Below, one piece after another: positions 49,629-59,521 of a stretch of DNA of 64,000 bases. The DNA comes from Janthinobacterium silvisoli (GTDB lineage Bacteria; Pseudomonadota; Gammaproteobacteria; Burkholderiales; Burkholderiaceae_D): NCBI RefSeq assembly GCF_014200725.1, contig NZ_JACHCL010000010.1, forward strand, positions 50,792-114,791, given 5' to 3'. The notes under the pieces are model-generated. The model was not told the DNA's origin and ran no database searches. It saw only the letters and a list, made by a program, of their open reading frames with translations. The translations under genes were made by a program, and so were the position numbers. Each line of letters starts with the position of its first letter. Position 1 is the stretch's first letter.

Positions 49629-50306
49629 TCAAGCAGCGTGCTGGCCTGATTTCCTGCGGCGTGCTACGAAGCCCAGCAGACCCAGGCCGGCCAGCAGCAT
49701 GGCGTAGGTTCCCGGTTCAGGCACTGCCGCCACCGGTGAAACGAAGTTGCCGGTAAAGGTAGAATAATTGCCGTTTTGATTGCTGGCAGATTCTGCCGTT
49801 GCAGCGCCGAAGCCGAAATAAGTGGTCAGGCCGACGGTGTTATTGCCAACGGCAACATTGCTCAAGGTAATGCTGAAGTTCGCCGTCGAGCCTGGCGTGT
49901 ACACGGATTGGGTATTTTGACCCCACCAAGTGTACGCGGCGTAACCTTCTGGCGCTACCAGATTTTGTGTACCGTTGCCAGCCAGGTCCAGTTGCGCGCC
50001 GCTGCCTTGCGACCAGAAGCCTGGCGCACCGTTGTAAGGAGCGGGGGCGGTGGAGCTGACCAGGCTGGCCGTGACTGGTACGAAGATCGTAAAGCCATCG
50101 AGGCCGGTCTGGCCACCGATACCCTGATTATTATTGAGCACGCTGTAATCGAAAGTCCAGGTATTCACACCTGCGGCGCTGACCGATGTCGTGACCGTGT
50201 ACTCATTGCTGAGCGTATTGACTGCCTGGGCGGCGCCACTCAGCGCAAACGCGGCGGTAACTGCTGCCAGTTGAAAAATTTTTGCAGCCGATGCGTGCTT
50301 GGTCAT
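49629..50306 (-). CDS. PEP-CTERM sorted exported protein
   Basis: A 225-residue secreted protein with a signal peptide (TKHASAAKIFQLAAVTAAF, cleavage near AAQA), a Thr/Ser/Asn/Gly-rich beta-type body and a C-terminal VPEPGTYAMLLAGLGLLGF plus ARRRK tail. It shares YAMLLAGLGLLGF with the protein at 20291-20890. The body has no named domain. It probably depends on exosortase encoded elsewhere. The ATG at 50306 is chosen because the longer frame gives no better signal. Confidence 0.87.
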   Translation of the reverse strand: MTKHASAAKIFQLAAVTAAFALSGAAQAVNTLSNEYTVTTSVSAAGVNTWTFDYSVLNNNQGIGGQTGLDGFTIFVPVTASLVSSTAPAPYNGAPGFWSQGSGAQLDLAGNGTQNLVAPEGYAAYTWWGQNTQSVYTPGSTANFSITLSNVAVGNNTVGLTTYFGFGAATAESASNQNGNYSTFTGNFVSPVAAVPEPGTYAMLLAGLGLLGFVARRRKSGQHAA

Positions 50307-50687
50307 GATGGATTCCCGAAGAGGATTGAGTCGATGAGCAAAATATAGCACTGAAGCATAGGAAAAAATTGTAATTATGAACAAATACATTGCTTTTTTA
50401 CTTCTTTAATTTCCTATTGGAAATTAAACAGTATTTTGTTTATTCTTATATCAATATTGCCATGTGTTTTGTTGCTGCACTGCGACGTTGCTGTAGCGTA
50501 ATAACCTTGGACAAGGTGCGGTCGCCTTTGAAGTTTCCCCTTAGTGCCAGATTGAAGGTACGCGGCTAGGCATAGAAATTCCCGTCATCCGTGTGGCCAT
50601 CGTACGCATGTATTTCTGATTGAAAAAGCTCACTGACAGGACGACGTGGCTTCGAGAAAAATAATCACAGCAAGCCAGCTTGAGAAA
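50307..50687. other. Gene-free stretch upstream of the PEP-CTERM gene
   Basis: About 380 bases, AT-rich near 50330-50460 (promoter side of the minus-strand PEP-CTERM gene) and mixed after that. I see no gene, tRNA or clear regulatory motif. Confidence 0.5.
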
Positions 50688-50719
50688 TAAAAAAGGGCCT
50701 TGCGTTTGCAAGGCCCTTC
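50688..50719 (-). terminator. Terminator after the TonB-dependent receptor
   Basis: On the minus strand AAGGGCCTTGC and GCAAGGCCCTT form a perfect stem around AAAC, followed by TTTT, 30 bases past the receptor stop. Confidence 0.9.
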
Positions 50720-50748
50720 GCCAGTCAGTTCAGATTAACAAGGTCAAA

Positions 50749-53526
50749 TTAGAACTTCATTTGGCCGGTAACGTAGAACGAACGCATCATTGGATCAGCG
50801 TAGCGTGGGTCGAAGCCAACCTGGTGGCCCGACGAAGCGCGCAGCGACAGAGGTGGTTCACGGTCAAACAGGTTTTTGATACCAGCGCGTATCGTGGTTT
50901 GCTTATTAAAGGCGAAACGTGCTTGCCAGTCGAACGTGGTGTATGACGGCACTTCCAGGCGCAAGACTTCGTTTTTTCCCGTACCCAGATTACGCACGTT
51001 TGCCGCAGCATCGGTGTAGCCGTTACGGTAGTTCACAATCACGGTGTTGCTCAGACGGCCAGTATCCAAGGTCGTCGTCAGCTTCATCAGATTGCGGAAC
51101 GTGACTTCGTTGGTGTCGCCAAAGAAGTTCATGTTGCTGGTGAAAACATTATCGCTGCCTGCTACGGTGTAGTTGGCGTGCAACATATGCGTACCGCTCA
51201 GTTGAGTGGTCAGCTTGCCGAAGTCAAACTTGTGGTTGGTCGACAGATCCCAGTCGATACCACGGTATTCCTTCTTGCCGATGTTTACTTGCAGTTTTTT
51301 GAAAGCATAGTAGGTATTGCCGGTCGACGGTTCGGTGTAGGTCGTGAAGCTCGAGGCATACTTCGTCGGGTCGGCAAATGCCTGGTCTTCGGTGATTTCC
51401 GAGACGGCATTGCGCAGTTTCACATCCCACAGGTCGGCACCAAACGAGAAGGCTGCGCTCGGTTCGATACGGAAGCCCAGTGTGAACTGTTTCGATTTTT
51501 CCGACTGCAGGTTTGGATTACCTTCCGATACCGCATTGTATTGGATCGCTTCTGCGCGGCAGTATGCGGTGCCTGGATATGGGCAAGCGAATGACTTGGC
51601 GGTAAAGCCTGCGTTCACCAGTGGCTGGGCCAGGTCCAGCATGCTTGGCGCCTTGAAGCCGGTACCGTAAGAACCACGGATCAGTACGGTTTGTACCGGC
51701 TGCCAGCGTGCCGAAACCTTGTAGGTGTTGGCGCTGTCTTTTTTGCCGACAGTTTTGTGCGCCAGCTTGTCATCAATCGCTTTTACCGCATCGTAACGGC
51801 CGCCGACAGTCATTTCAAACGACTTGGTCAGCGGTGCCAACAATTCGACGAACGCACCGTAGGTGTCGCGGCTCATATCGTATGCTGGCGAGGTGTTAAA
51901 GCTGTAAATGTCTTTGGTGGTGCCATTGCTGTCTGGCGACTGCTCATAGCGGTAGGTGCGGTAGTCACCACCTACACCCAGGCTGGCTTTGCCGCCTGGC
52001 AAATCGAACAGTTCACGCGAACCATGTGTGTCGACGCCACGCATGGTGGTCGATGCCGTGCGGATCGAGCCGATGAATTGCGCGGCCGCGATTTGCGATT
52101 GCAGCGAGGCTGCCTGTTGCGTTGCAAACGGGTTGAAAGCCGGGTTGGCGATGAGGTCCTGGAACGCCTGGTTCTTGGCGTAGCCGCCCGTGTAGCGCTC
52201 GTCGATCGCGTTTTGCGACCAGGTCAGGCCACTTTCGAAGTTCCATGCGCCCAGTTCGCCTTCCAGGCCCACAACCATGTGTTTGGTTTGGGTGATGGTA
52301 TTGCTTGCGCGCAGGCCAAAATCCGTGCTGCGGTAGTTGGCGGTGATCGACTTGATATCGGCCTGTTGCGCAGGCGTCAGGTATGGCTGAATGTACGTTG
52401 CATAAGCGGCTGCATTGTTGAAGACCAGTTCATCCTTGCCGGTTTTCGGGTTGTTTACCGTTTGCGCGATCGAGATCGGAATCGGATTGGCAGCGATACG
52501 CGCAGTCAGGTCGTAGCGCGAATAAGCCACTTCGGCAAACGCGTTCAGGTTGTCGTTGAGCTTGTACGTGCCTTTGGTGAACAGACTGTCGCGTTTCGAT
52601 TGCGGCACGATTTCTACGGTCGAACCGGTGTCGAAGCCGCAAGCGCGTGCGTTGCTGGTGGTAACGTAAGAATTGCTAGGGCAAGCACCGTTTTGCAGCA
52701 GGTACGGTGAAAAAGCCGTCGATGCGCTTTTAGGGTTGTTGTAGGCAACAGTGGCGCCAGCTGGGGAAGCCGAAGTGCTAGTGCGATCCCACAGGTAATT
52801 GTTACCATTGCGGGAAAATTTCACATATGACGTATCGGCGAACGAGCGGTCAACTGCTTTCAGCGTCGACTGTTCGTCGTGACGGTACGATACCAGCACG
52901 TTGAAACGGTCTTCTTCCAGGTTGCCGAAACCATAGGTAACGTTGGCATTCCAAGCGTTGCCGCCTTTTTCTTCCGGGCCGCCGTAGGTGAATTCGACGT
53001 TGCCGCCTTGCTGGTTTTTCTTCAGGATGAAGTTGACCACGCCGGCGATTGCATCCGAGCCGTACAGGGCCGAAGCGCCATCGGTCAGGATCTCGACGCG
53101 CTCAACCGCGCTCATCGGAATGGCGTTCAGGTTGACGGTGGTCCCCGAACCTTGTGGCGCGATACGGCGGCCATTCAACAGCACTAGCGTGTAGGTTTCG
53201 CCAATGCCGTGCAGCGATGCACTGGTATTGCCACCCGAATTCGAACCAGCGGCGACTGCGCCGATGGTAAAACCTTGCATGGCAGGTAGAGCCTGGATCA
53301 GGTCGGCTACGGAAGTCGCGCCCGATTTGGCGATCGCTTCTTGCGACAGGCGTTGCACTGGCAACGCGCCTTCAACGGCGATACGTTTGATCGACGAGCC
53401 GGTAATTTCAACTTTTTGAATTTGTTCTTCGGCAGCCATCGCGTGGCCAGCCATGAATGCGGTGCCTGCCAGGACAGTCATCGCGAGGCGTACGGAACGT
53501 ACGCCAATTTTGATTTGTAAAGCCAT
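50749..53526 (-). CDS. TonB-dependent outer-membrane receptor
   Basis: A 925-residue receptor with signal peptide (cleavage near GHAMAAEE), an IQKVEITGSSIKR motif resembling the TonB box and plug start, a plug domain with ADLIQALPAMQG, LLNGRRIAPQGSGT and LTDGASALYGSDAIAGVVNF, and a long beta-barrel ending in an aromatic residue (GQMKF). No N-terminal signalling domain is seen, so transport rather than signal transduction. The substrate cannot be told: no adjacent transporter or hydrolase. Confidence 0.92.
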   Translation of the reverse strand: MALQIKIGVRSVRLAMTVLAGTAFMAGHAMAAEEQIQKVEITGSSIKRIAVEGALPVQRLSQEAIAKSGATSVADLIQALPAMQGFTIGAVAAGSNSGGNTSASLHGIGETYTLVLLNGRRIAPQGSGTTVNLNAIPMSAVERVEILTDGASALYGSDAIAGVVNFILKKNQQGGNVEFTYGGPEEKGGNAWNANVTYGFGNLEEDRFNVLVSYRHDEQSTLKAVDRSFADTSYVKFSRNGNNYLWDRTSTSASPAGATVAYNNPKSASTAFSPYLLQNGACPSNSYVTTSNARACGFDTGSTVEIVPQSKRDSLFTKGTYKLNDNLNAFAEVAYSRYDLTARIAANPIPISIAQTVNNPKTGKDELVFNNAAAYATYIQPYLTPAQQADIKSITANYRSTDFGLRASNTITQTKHMVVGLEGELGAWNFESGLTWSQNAIDERYTGGYAKNQAFQDLIANPAFNPFATQQAASLQSQIAAAQFIGSIRTASTTMRGVDTHGSRELFDLPGGKASLGVGGDYRTYRYEQSPDSNGTTKDIYSFNTSPAYDMSRDTYGAFVELLAPLTKSFEMTVGGRYDAVKAIDDKLAHKTVGKKDSANTYKVSARWQPVQTVLIRGSYGTGFKAPSMLDLAQPLVNAGFTAKSFACPYPGTAYCRAEAIQYNAVSEGNPNLQSEKSKQFTLGFRIEPSAAFSFGADLWDVKLRNAVSEITEDQAFADPTKYASSFTTYTEPSTGNTYYAFKKLQVNIGKKEYRGIDWDLSTNHKFDFGKLTTQLSGTHMLHANYTVAGSDNVFTSNMNFFGDTNEVTFRNLMKLTTTLDTGRLSNTVIVNYRNGYTDAAANVRNLGTGKNEVLRLEVPSYTTFDWQARFAFNKQTTIRAGIKNLFDREPPLSLRASSGHQVGFDPRYADPMMRSFYVTGQMKF

Positions 53527-54030
53527 TGCTGCATTACTCCGATAGTAGTTATTTTAGTGGCAACGATGAACAACATGCGAGCGCCAACCAGATCACCGTG
53601 GGTAGGTGATTAGTTGGTATGAGGCAAACAAAAATCCAGTTATCAAAAAACACAGGAATTTGAGCAATAGTGATATGGTATTGCCAAAAAAACATAACTC
53701 GCTCATCGAGGCAAGTATTATGTAACGTGACACAAAAAAAATGCACGTTACTGGTGCGTAATTTGTGGATTAATTGAAAATAATAAATATTATTCAGTAA
53801 TTAATTGAATATATAAACGAAATGAATTGTTTTTCTTTCAAATGGGAAATTTCGAATGGTGTTTTTTTACAACAGTTTGTTAAATAAGCATCGCGATGAC
53901 GCTTGGATAATGATTTTTATTGCAATATTTTTCTTGTCTCAGTGTAGTCACTTAGCTTGAAATTTGTTTTTTTGCATAGGAATCGTGGCGTGTTTTTACT
54001 CAAATTTTTGATAAATAGTCGACGATAGAC
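53527..54030. other. AT-rich gene-free stretch upstream of the receptor
   Basis: About 500 bases, visibly lower in GC than the surroundings, with many A/T runs (for example 53755-53830 and 53880-53945). It holds the promoter of the minus-strand receptor gene. No gene, tRNA or strong operator is recognised; a short minus-strand reading frame at 53549-53746 lacks coding features. Confidence 0.5.
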
Positions 54031-54031
54031 G

Positions 54032-54057
54032 TAAAAAAACCCGCCGTAGCGGGTTTC
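54032..54057 (-). terminator. Terminator after the asparaginase-type gene
   Basis: On the minus strand AAACCCGC and GCGGGTTT pair around TACG, followed by a seven-T run. Confidence 0.88.
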
Positions 54058-54100
54058 TATTGCAGTGTTTTTAGGGGGCGTCTGGTATTTTTCGCGCTAG

Positions 54101-54586
54101 TTATAGAGGCTGGAAAACGCCGGCTGCGCGGTTTTTTTGCACATTGTCCCAAGCAAAAATCTGGCCATTCATTGCCACATAAACACCGGCAGGCAAGGTT
54201 TGTGCCACGCCGCAGGCAAAGCCCAGGTTGAACAGGGCGTCGGAGTTATCGATTTCATAGGGAATCATGGCGCCCGTCAAAATCACCGTTTGCTGCAGGT
54301 TCGCCGCGCCCAGCACTTGCGCCGTTTCGCGCATAGTATCGGTGCCGTGGATGATGACGATGGCTTTTTCCTGCGCGGCGCGGCACGAGGCCAGCACGCG
54401 TTGACGGTCTGCATCCTGCATGTCGAGCGAGTCGAGCAGCGGCAATTGTTCCAGCGCCACGGGCGCCGTCATGCGCGCACGGGCGATGGCAGCCGGCAAA
54501 TGACTGTCGGAAAAGCCCAGGGTGCCGTTCAATTCGTTATAGTGTTTGTCGAAAGTGCCGCCAGTGGCGAGTATGCGCAAAGTCAT
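54101..54586 (-). CDS. Short asparaginase-domain protein
   Basis: A 161-residue protein covering only the N-terminal domain of L-asparaginases. The first catalytic Thr motif is LATGGTFDKHYNE, and the second IIHGTDTMRETAQVL with TGAMIPYEIDNSDALFN follows. The usual enzyme is over 320 residues. The C-terminal domain is missing without frameshift debris downstream, and similar short forms exist as a family, so it may be intact rather than truncated. The reaction is uncertain. Confidence 0.8.
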   Translation of the reverse strand: MTLRILATGGTFDKHYNELNGTLGFSDSHLPAAIARARMTAPVALEQLPLLDSLDMQDADRQRVLASCRAAQEKAIVIIHGTDTMRETAQVLGAANLQQTVILTGAMIPYEIDNSDALFNLGFACGVAQTLPAGVYVAMNGQIFAWDNVQKNRAAGVFQPL

Positions 54587-54734
54587 GATGTGGTCACGAT
54601 GTCAGTGGAGAATGACGCGCATGATAGCGTGAATAGCGGACCTGAGGCGAATGGAGCTTGTTGCGGCGCCTGGAAAATTCGGCCATCTGTGAGTACACTT
54701 GATTCTTTGCCTCGCCTACCGGCTGGACCCCCGT

Positions 54735-55508
54735 ATGAAAGCGCTCGCTCCCGGCACCGTCATTTTTCACCGTCACCGCGGTTACGGCGTGATCACGTCC
54801 GTCAATTTGCTGACGGGGTGGATCGCCGCCCGTTTCGGCAGCGAGGCGCGCACTCTGGACTTGAATCTGTCGACCGACGACGTGCAATTTGCCGATGGCG
54901 AAGCTATCCTGTTCCGCCGCGCCCCGCCAGACCGCATGCCCCATGCGCGCCTGATGGCCATGGTGCGCGAACTACACCGCGCCGGTTATCAAAAACTGTA
55001 TCTGTATGCCTGGCCGAAACCGTCCGGCCTGCACTGGCGCTGGCATTTGTTTACGGGCCCGCGCGACTGGATGCAGAGGCCGTGGCGTGAAGGCTGGTAT
55101 GGCTCGGGCGCCGATTACAACGTCAATCCCGTGATGGGCTGGGGCGATACGCCAGGTGCTTCTACAGGCGAGCTGATTGATGCACTGGCCCGTTTCGATC
55201 CGCAAGGACTGGCCCAGGCCCTGGGCCGCGATGAAGACCACGCAGCCTGGTTTGCACAAGTGTGCGACGCCTTGTTGCCCAACTATATGTATAGCCTGGA
55301 CATGCAGCGCCCCGATGGCGGCCCCTTGCAAGACATGCCGCCCGTACCTGTTATTGGCGTGCGTGCCGGCCTGGCGCCGTATGCGGGCCCCACCTTGCCC
55401 TGGCCACCGGGCTGGGCCGGCTTGTGGACGGGCACCCACGTGCTGCCCGCACCAGCCATCAGCATCACGGGCGAACCCGATTTGCTGAAGGGTTTTCAGC
55501 GCTCCTGA
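54735..55508 (+). CDS. Conserved protein of unknown function
   Basis: A 257-residue protein with N-terminal PGTVIFHRHRGYGVITSVNL, which resembles a small beta-barrel (KOW/CarD-like) DNA- or RNA-polymerase-binding element, followed by HWRWHLFTGPRDWMQRPWRE and Pro/Trp-rich stretches with no domain I recognise. The ATG at 54735 (MKALAPGTVI) is chosen as the start that fits the conserved region. Its last 13 bases overlap the end of the convergent dehydrogenase gene. Confidence 0.65.
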   Translation: MKALAPGTVIFHRHRGYGVITSVNLLTGWIAARFGSEARTLDLNLSTDDVQFADGEAILFRRAPPDRMPHARLMAMVRELHRAGYQKLYLYAWPKPSGLHWRWHLFTGPRDWMQRPWREGWYGSGADYNVNPVMGWGDTPGASTGELIDALARFDPQGLAQALGRDEDHAAWFAQVCDALLPNYMYSLDMQRPDGGPLQDMPPVPVIGVRAGLAPYAGPTLPWPPGWAGLWTGTHVLPAPAISITGEPDLLKGFQRS

Positions 55509-56509
55509 GGCTGCTGGCGCGCGTGTTGCAGCACCTCGGGATTAAGCAGACGCGTGCATTGCCCCTGTTCAAAATCGACGATATTTTGCAGTGCATAACG
55601 GAAATATAGCTCATAGCTGTCGCGCTCGACATAGCCCAGGTGCGGCGTGGCCAGCACATTCGGCAATTTCAGCAAGGGCGAGGTGGGCGGCAGTGGCTCA
55701 TTCGTAAAGACATCGAGTGCCGCCGCGCCCGGGCGGCCTGTCGGTAGTGCCGCTTCCAGCGCGCCTGTTTCCACCAGTTCGGCGCGGCTGGTATTGACGA
55801 ACAATGCCGTCGGCTTCATGCGCGCCAAGTCTTCTTTGGTCACCAGTCCACGCGTCTTGTCGGACAGGCGAAGATGCAGGCTGAGTACATCAGCCTGTGC
55901 AAAGAATGCTTCGCGCGATTGGGCTGCTGTATCGCCGGCCGCTACCGCTGCCGCACGGCTGGCCTCGCTACCCCAGACCAGGATGTTCATGCCGAAGGCG
56001 CGGCCATAGCCGGCGATCAATTGGCCGATCTTGCCATAACCCCAGATGGCCAGGGTGCGTCCCTTGAGTACCGTGCCCAGGGTGTTCAGTGCAGGTTCGA
56101 TCGACGAGGTTTGCCACAAGCCCTCTTTCAGGTGCTCTGCGTACGGCAAGATCTTGCGCTGCGCCGCCATGATCAGCGCCCACGTCAGTTCAGCCGGCGC
56201 CGTCGGCGAACCGACACCTTCCGCAATCGCAATGCCCAGTTCCGTGGCGGCTGCCACATCGATATGGCCGGCTACCTTGCCTGTCTGTGACAACAGCTTC
56301 AGATTCGGCAGTTTCGATAGCAGCGCGCGGTTGAAACTGCTGCGTTCACGTATCAGCACCAGCGCATCGAATTGGGCCAGGCGGATCGCCAGCTGGCCCA
56401 GTCCGCGCGCCGTATTATTGAAGACCTTGACCTCATGCCCATCGACTAATTTGAAACAATCGAGTGTACGTACAGCATCCTGATAATCATCGAGTATGGC
56501 TATTTTCAT
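55496..56509 (-). CDS. D-2-hydroxyacid dehydrogenase family protein
   Basis: NAD-dependent dehydrogenase of 337 residues. The NAD-binding motif is IWGYGKIGQLIAGYGRAFG; catalytic Arg in FVNTSRAELVE, Glu in DVFTNEPLP and His in ATPHLGYVERD. It belongs to the group near phosphoglycerate and glyoxylate/hydroxypyruvate reductases, but the substrate cannot be set from the sequence alone. Overlaps the neighbouring convergent gene by 13 bases. Confidence 0.88.
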   Translation of the reverse strand: MKIAILDDYQDAVRTLDCFKLVDGHEVKVFNNTARGLGQLAIRLAQFDALVLIRERSSFNRALLSKLPNLKLLSQTGKVAGHIDVAAATELGIAIAEGVGSPTAPAELTWALIMAAQRKILPYAEHLKEGLWQTSSIEPALNTLGTVLKGRTLAIWGYGKIGQLIAGYGRAFGMNILVWGSEASRAAAVAAGDTAAQSREAFFAQADVLSLHLRLSDKTRGLVTKEDLARMKPTALFVNTSRAELVETGALEAALPTGRPGAAALDVFTNEPLPPTSPLLKLPNVLATPHLGYVERDSYELYFRYALQNIVDFEQGQCTRLLNPEVLQHARQQPQER

Positions 56510-56866
56510 GGTAGATGGCAGATTTTATGAAAGATTTGGTAGGGAAATAACACGATACGGAAAATGCTGAATAGCCTACTACATTAGTCAAGCTATCTTC
56601 CTACATTTTTGCGAGAATAGCTGTTTTGCGGGTGTACAATCGCCGGCACTTTTAATGATTCCTGATCTGTCATCAGGCGCAATACCGTTGCAGCCGCCTT
56701 GGGGCATGATCAAGGAAACAGCCGCTGGCGCCTGCGCCGCGGCCGACACGACACCAGAGCCCGCCGGCGTGATCTACCCGCCCGCAGTGAGCCGCAGCCA
56801 CCTCTCAACGATGCTGCTTGTCTTGCCGGAACGACCAGAATTTCTTTTATTGGTATTGGAGGTAAC
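56510..56866. other. Intergenic region and long leader before pckG
   Basis: 357 bases between divergent starts. TACAAT at 56635-56640 could be a -10 box for pckG, but the best -35 (TTGCGA at 56609) is 20 bases away. The following leader of over 200 bases is GC-rich; I see no known riboswitch or attenuator. The pckG frame is open upstream, but that part lacks a ribosome site. Confidence 0.45.
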
Positions 56867-58738
56867 ATGAATCAGCCCGTCATGAGTGGTGTCGCCGCAC
56901 TCAACGTCCCAGCTTACATCAAACAACAGAAGCTTATCAATTGGGTAGCAGATATTGCTGCGCTGACCAAGCCGGAGCGTATCTACTGGTGTGATGGCTC
57001 GCAGGAAGAGTACGAGCGCCTGTGCGCCGAGATGGTAGCCAGCGGCACCATGAAAAAGCTGAACGCTGAAAAGCGACCGAATTCCTACCTGGCATGTTCC
57101 GACCCCAGCGACGTGGCCCGCGTCGAAGACCGCACGTATATTTGCTCGGCCACCAAAGAAGCGGCCGGCCCGACCAATAACTGGACCGAGCCTGGCGAAA
57201 TGCGCCACACCCTGAACGGCCTGTTCGATGGCTGCATGCGCGGGCGCACCATGTATGTCGTGCCATTCTCGATGGGCCCGCTGGGCTCGCCGATCGCCCA
57301 TATCGGCGTGGAACTGTCCGACTCGCCTTACGTCGCCGTCAACATGAAGATCATGACCCGCATGGGCCGTGCCGTGTATGACGTGCTGGGCACGGATGGC
57401 GAATTCGTGCCGTGCGTACACAGCGTGGGCGCACCTCTGGAAGCTGGTCAGCAAGACGTGAAATGGCCATGCAACAGCACCAAGTACATCGTGCATTTCC
57501 CTGAAACCCGTGAAATCTGGTCCTTCGGTTCCGGTTACGGTGGTAATGCGCTGCTGGGCAAGAAATGCTTCGCGCTGCGCATCGCCTCGAACATGGGCCA
57601 TCAGGAAGCGCAAGCATCCAATGACAATCCGGGCTGGTTGGCCGAACACATGCTGATCCTGGGTGTGGAATCGCCGGAGGGCAAGAAGCATTACGTGGCG
57701 GCAGCGTTCCCTTCGGCTTGCGGCAAGACTAACTTCGCCATGCTGATCCCGCCTGCCAGTTTTAACGGCTGGAAAGTAACTACCATCGGTGACGATATCG
57801 CCTGGATCAAGCCGGGTGCCGATGGCCGTTTGTACGCCATCAATCCGGAAGCCGGTTACTTCGGCGTGGCGCCGGGCACCAACGAAAAAACCAATTTCAA
57901 TTGCATGGCCTCCATGCGCGACAACACCATCTTCACTAACGTGGCGCTGACCGACGATGGCGACGTGTGGTGGGAAGGCTTGACCAAGGAAGCCCCGAGC
58001 CACCTGATCGACTGGCAAGGCAAGGATTGGACGCCAGCGTCCGGCACCAAGGCCGCCCATCCGAACGCGCGCTTTACTGTTGCAGCCACGCAAAACCCAG
58101 TGATCGATGCGGCCTGGGACGACCCGGCCGGCGTGCCGATCTCGGCCTTCATCTTCGGCGGCCGCCGCTCTACCACCGTACCGCTGGTGACCGAGGCGCG
58201 CAACTGGGTCGAAGGCGTCTACATGGCAGCGACCATGGGTTCCGAAACGACAGCCGCGGCCGTAGGCCAGATGGGCATCGTGCGTCGTGATCCATTTGCA
58301 ATGTTGCCATTTATTGGCTATAACATGAGCGATTATTTCCAGCACTGGCTGGACATGGGCGTCAAAGTGGGCAAAGTGAATGCGGCAGCCCTGCCAAAAA
58401 TTTACTGCGTGAACTGGTTCCGTACCGATGAAGCAGGCAAATTTGTCTGGCCTGGTTTTGGCGACAATATGCGCGTGCTGAAATGGATGCTGGAGCGTAT
58501 CGAAGGCAAGGCGGGCGGCGTGGAAAACCTGTTCGGCACCACGCCGCAATATGGCGACCTGAACTGGGATGGCTTGCCATTCACGCAGCAACAGTTCGAC
58601 ACCATCACCTCGATCGACAAGGCCGCTTGGGTGGAAGAGTTGAAATTACATGCAGAGTTGTTTGAAAAACTCGCGTATCATCTGCCGCAAGAATTGGCAG
58701 ATCATAAGGCCGCGCTGGAGCAGCGCCTGGCTGACTAA
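56867..58738 (+). CDS. pckG: GTP-dependent phosphoenolpyruvate carboxykinase
   Basis: Converts oxaloacetate and GTP to phosphoenolpyruvate, the entry step of gluconeogenesis. 623 residues with the kinase-1 P-loop [22 protein letters not shown] metal-binding region and [22 protein letters not shown] sits before the ATG at 56867. It appears to be a single-gene unit followed by three hairpins. Confidence 0.96.
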   Translation: MNQPVMSGVAALNVPAYIKQQKLINWVADIAALTKPERIYWCDGSQEEYERLCAEMVASGTMKKLNAEKRPNSYLACSDPSDVARVEDRTYICSATKEAAGPTNNWTEPGEMRHTLNGLFDGCMRGRTMYVVPFSMGPLGSPIAHIGVELSDSPYVAVNMKIMTRMGRAVYDVLGTDGEFVPCVHSVGAPLEAGQQDVKWPCNSTKYIVHFPETREIWSFGSGYGGNALLGKKCFALRIASNMGHQEAQASNDNPGWLAEHMLILGVESPEGKKHYVAAAFPSACGKTNFAMLIPPASFNGWKVTTIGDDIAWIKPGADGRLYAINPEAGYFGVAPGTNEKTNFNCMASMRDNTIFTNVALTDDGDVWWEGLTKEAPSHLIDWQGKDWTPASGTKAAHPNARFTVAATQNPVIDAAWDDPAGVPISAFIFGGRRSTTVPLVTEARNWVEGVYMAATMGSETTAAAVGQMGIVRRDPFAMLPFIGYNMSDYFQHWLDMGVKVGKVNAAALPKIYCVNWFRTDEAGKFVWPGFGDNMRVLKWMLERIEGKAGGVENLFGTTPQYGDLNWDGLPFTQQQFDTITSIDKAAWVEELKLHAELFEKLAYHLPQELADHKAALEQRLAD

Positions 58739-58758
58739 GGAGTAATGTGGGGGAGAAA

Positions 58759-58812
58759 CACGCCGGCAAAGACCGGCGTGCGATAAATGACACGCTGGCA
58801 ATGACTGGCGTG
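58759..58812. repeat. Two related hairpins after pckG
   Basis: CACGCCGG..CCGGCGTG (58759-58780) and CACGCTGG..CTGGCGTG (58791-58812) are diverged copies 32 bases apart with the same loop length and G-T pairs in the second. Neither has a good T run. Confidence 0.7.
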
Positions 58813-58827
58813 CGTTAAAAAAGAGGA

Positions 58828-58866
58828 ACGGCGTGGATTGCATGAGCAGTCCACGCCGTTTTTTAA
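58828..58866 (+). terminator. Terminator after pckG
   Basis: AACGGCGTGGA pairs with TCCACGCCGTT, loop TTGCATGAGCAG-like, then TTTT. Confidence 0.9.
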
Positions 58867-58906
58867 TTCTATTTGAGAATGTAATGCCTACCTTGAATGG
58901 CAGAAA

Positions 58907-59437
58907 ATGAATAAAGTCTTATCGGGAATAATCGCCTTGGTCACAACTTTACTCGCTGGCAGCGCTCACGCAGATCATTTCCACGACTGTGAGCGGCCAG
59001 ACTATGCCAAACAGTATGCGACCAAGTTTGGCGATAAATTGGATGATGGTGTAAAGCGTGCCGATACGTTGATGCGGGCACATCAGAAAAAAGTGTCGCT
59101 GATGAGATCCGCTTTGATACAGGCCGGCGTATGGTCAGAAAACGATGCCGATATTTTCATGAAAAATATCATGCAGGCAGACGAGGGACGGGCGCTGGAA
59201 ATGGAGCGAAGAAGCGTGGGCGAACGCCTGGATGCCGTGATGTCATCGCCAGCCTGGAAATCCGCGATCAGTGCGCCAGCATCGACAGTGGATCATGGCA
59301 TCTGTCTACATGGGCCGCGCGTACTGGAAGAAACCGAACTTGTTTTTCGGACGATGGAAAAGGTGTTTCAGTATAAGGAAGCGCAGATCGCCTTGATGGC
59401 CAGCGAAAAAAATGTGGCCTTGCCTGTGCTGGATTGA
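58907..59437 (+). CDS. Exported protein of unknown function
   Basis: A 176-residue protein with a signal peptide (MNKVLSGIIALVTTLLAGSA, cleavage near AHA). The mature part is helical and charged, with two cysteines (FHDCERPDY and HGICLHGPRV) that may form a disulfide in the periplasm. I recognise no family. GC is lower than in the neighbours. It is flanked by the pckG terminator and its own terminator, so it is a single-gene unit. Confidence 0.7.
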   Translation: MNKVLSGIIALVTTLLAGSAHADHFHDCERPDYAKQYATKFGDKLDDGVKRADTLMRAHQKKVSLMRSALIQAGVWSENDADIFMKNIMQADEGRALEMERRSVGERLDAVMSSPAWKSAISAPASTVDHGICLHGPRVLEETELVFRTMEKVFQYKEAQIALMASEKNVALPVLD

Positions 59438-59468
59438 GCACTTTTTCCCGACCATCAACGCCATGCTG

Positions 59469-59506
59469 AAACGGCGCGCATTGCATAGGCAATCCGCGCC
59501 GTTTTT
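59469..59506. terminator. Terminator between the unknown gene and uvrA
   Basis: AACGGCGCG and CGCGCCGTT form the stem, followed by TTT on the plus strand. It ends the unknown gene and lies 16 bases past the convergent uvrA stop. Confidence 0.85.
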
Positions 59507-59521
59507 CATGGGCTTGCAGAA

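Noticed and set aside
53549..53746. 65-residue minus-strand frame upstream of the receptor
   Set aside because: AT-rich, no ribosome site, no recognisable sequence.
56641..56866. Riboswitch or leader peptide in the pckG leader
   Set aside because: No known riboswitch core or regulatory stem pair was recognised, and the open frame lacks a start signal.
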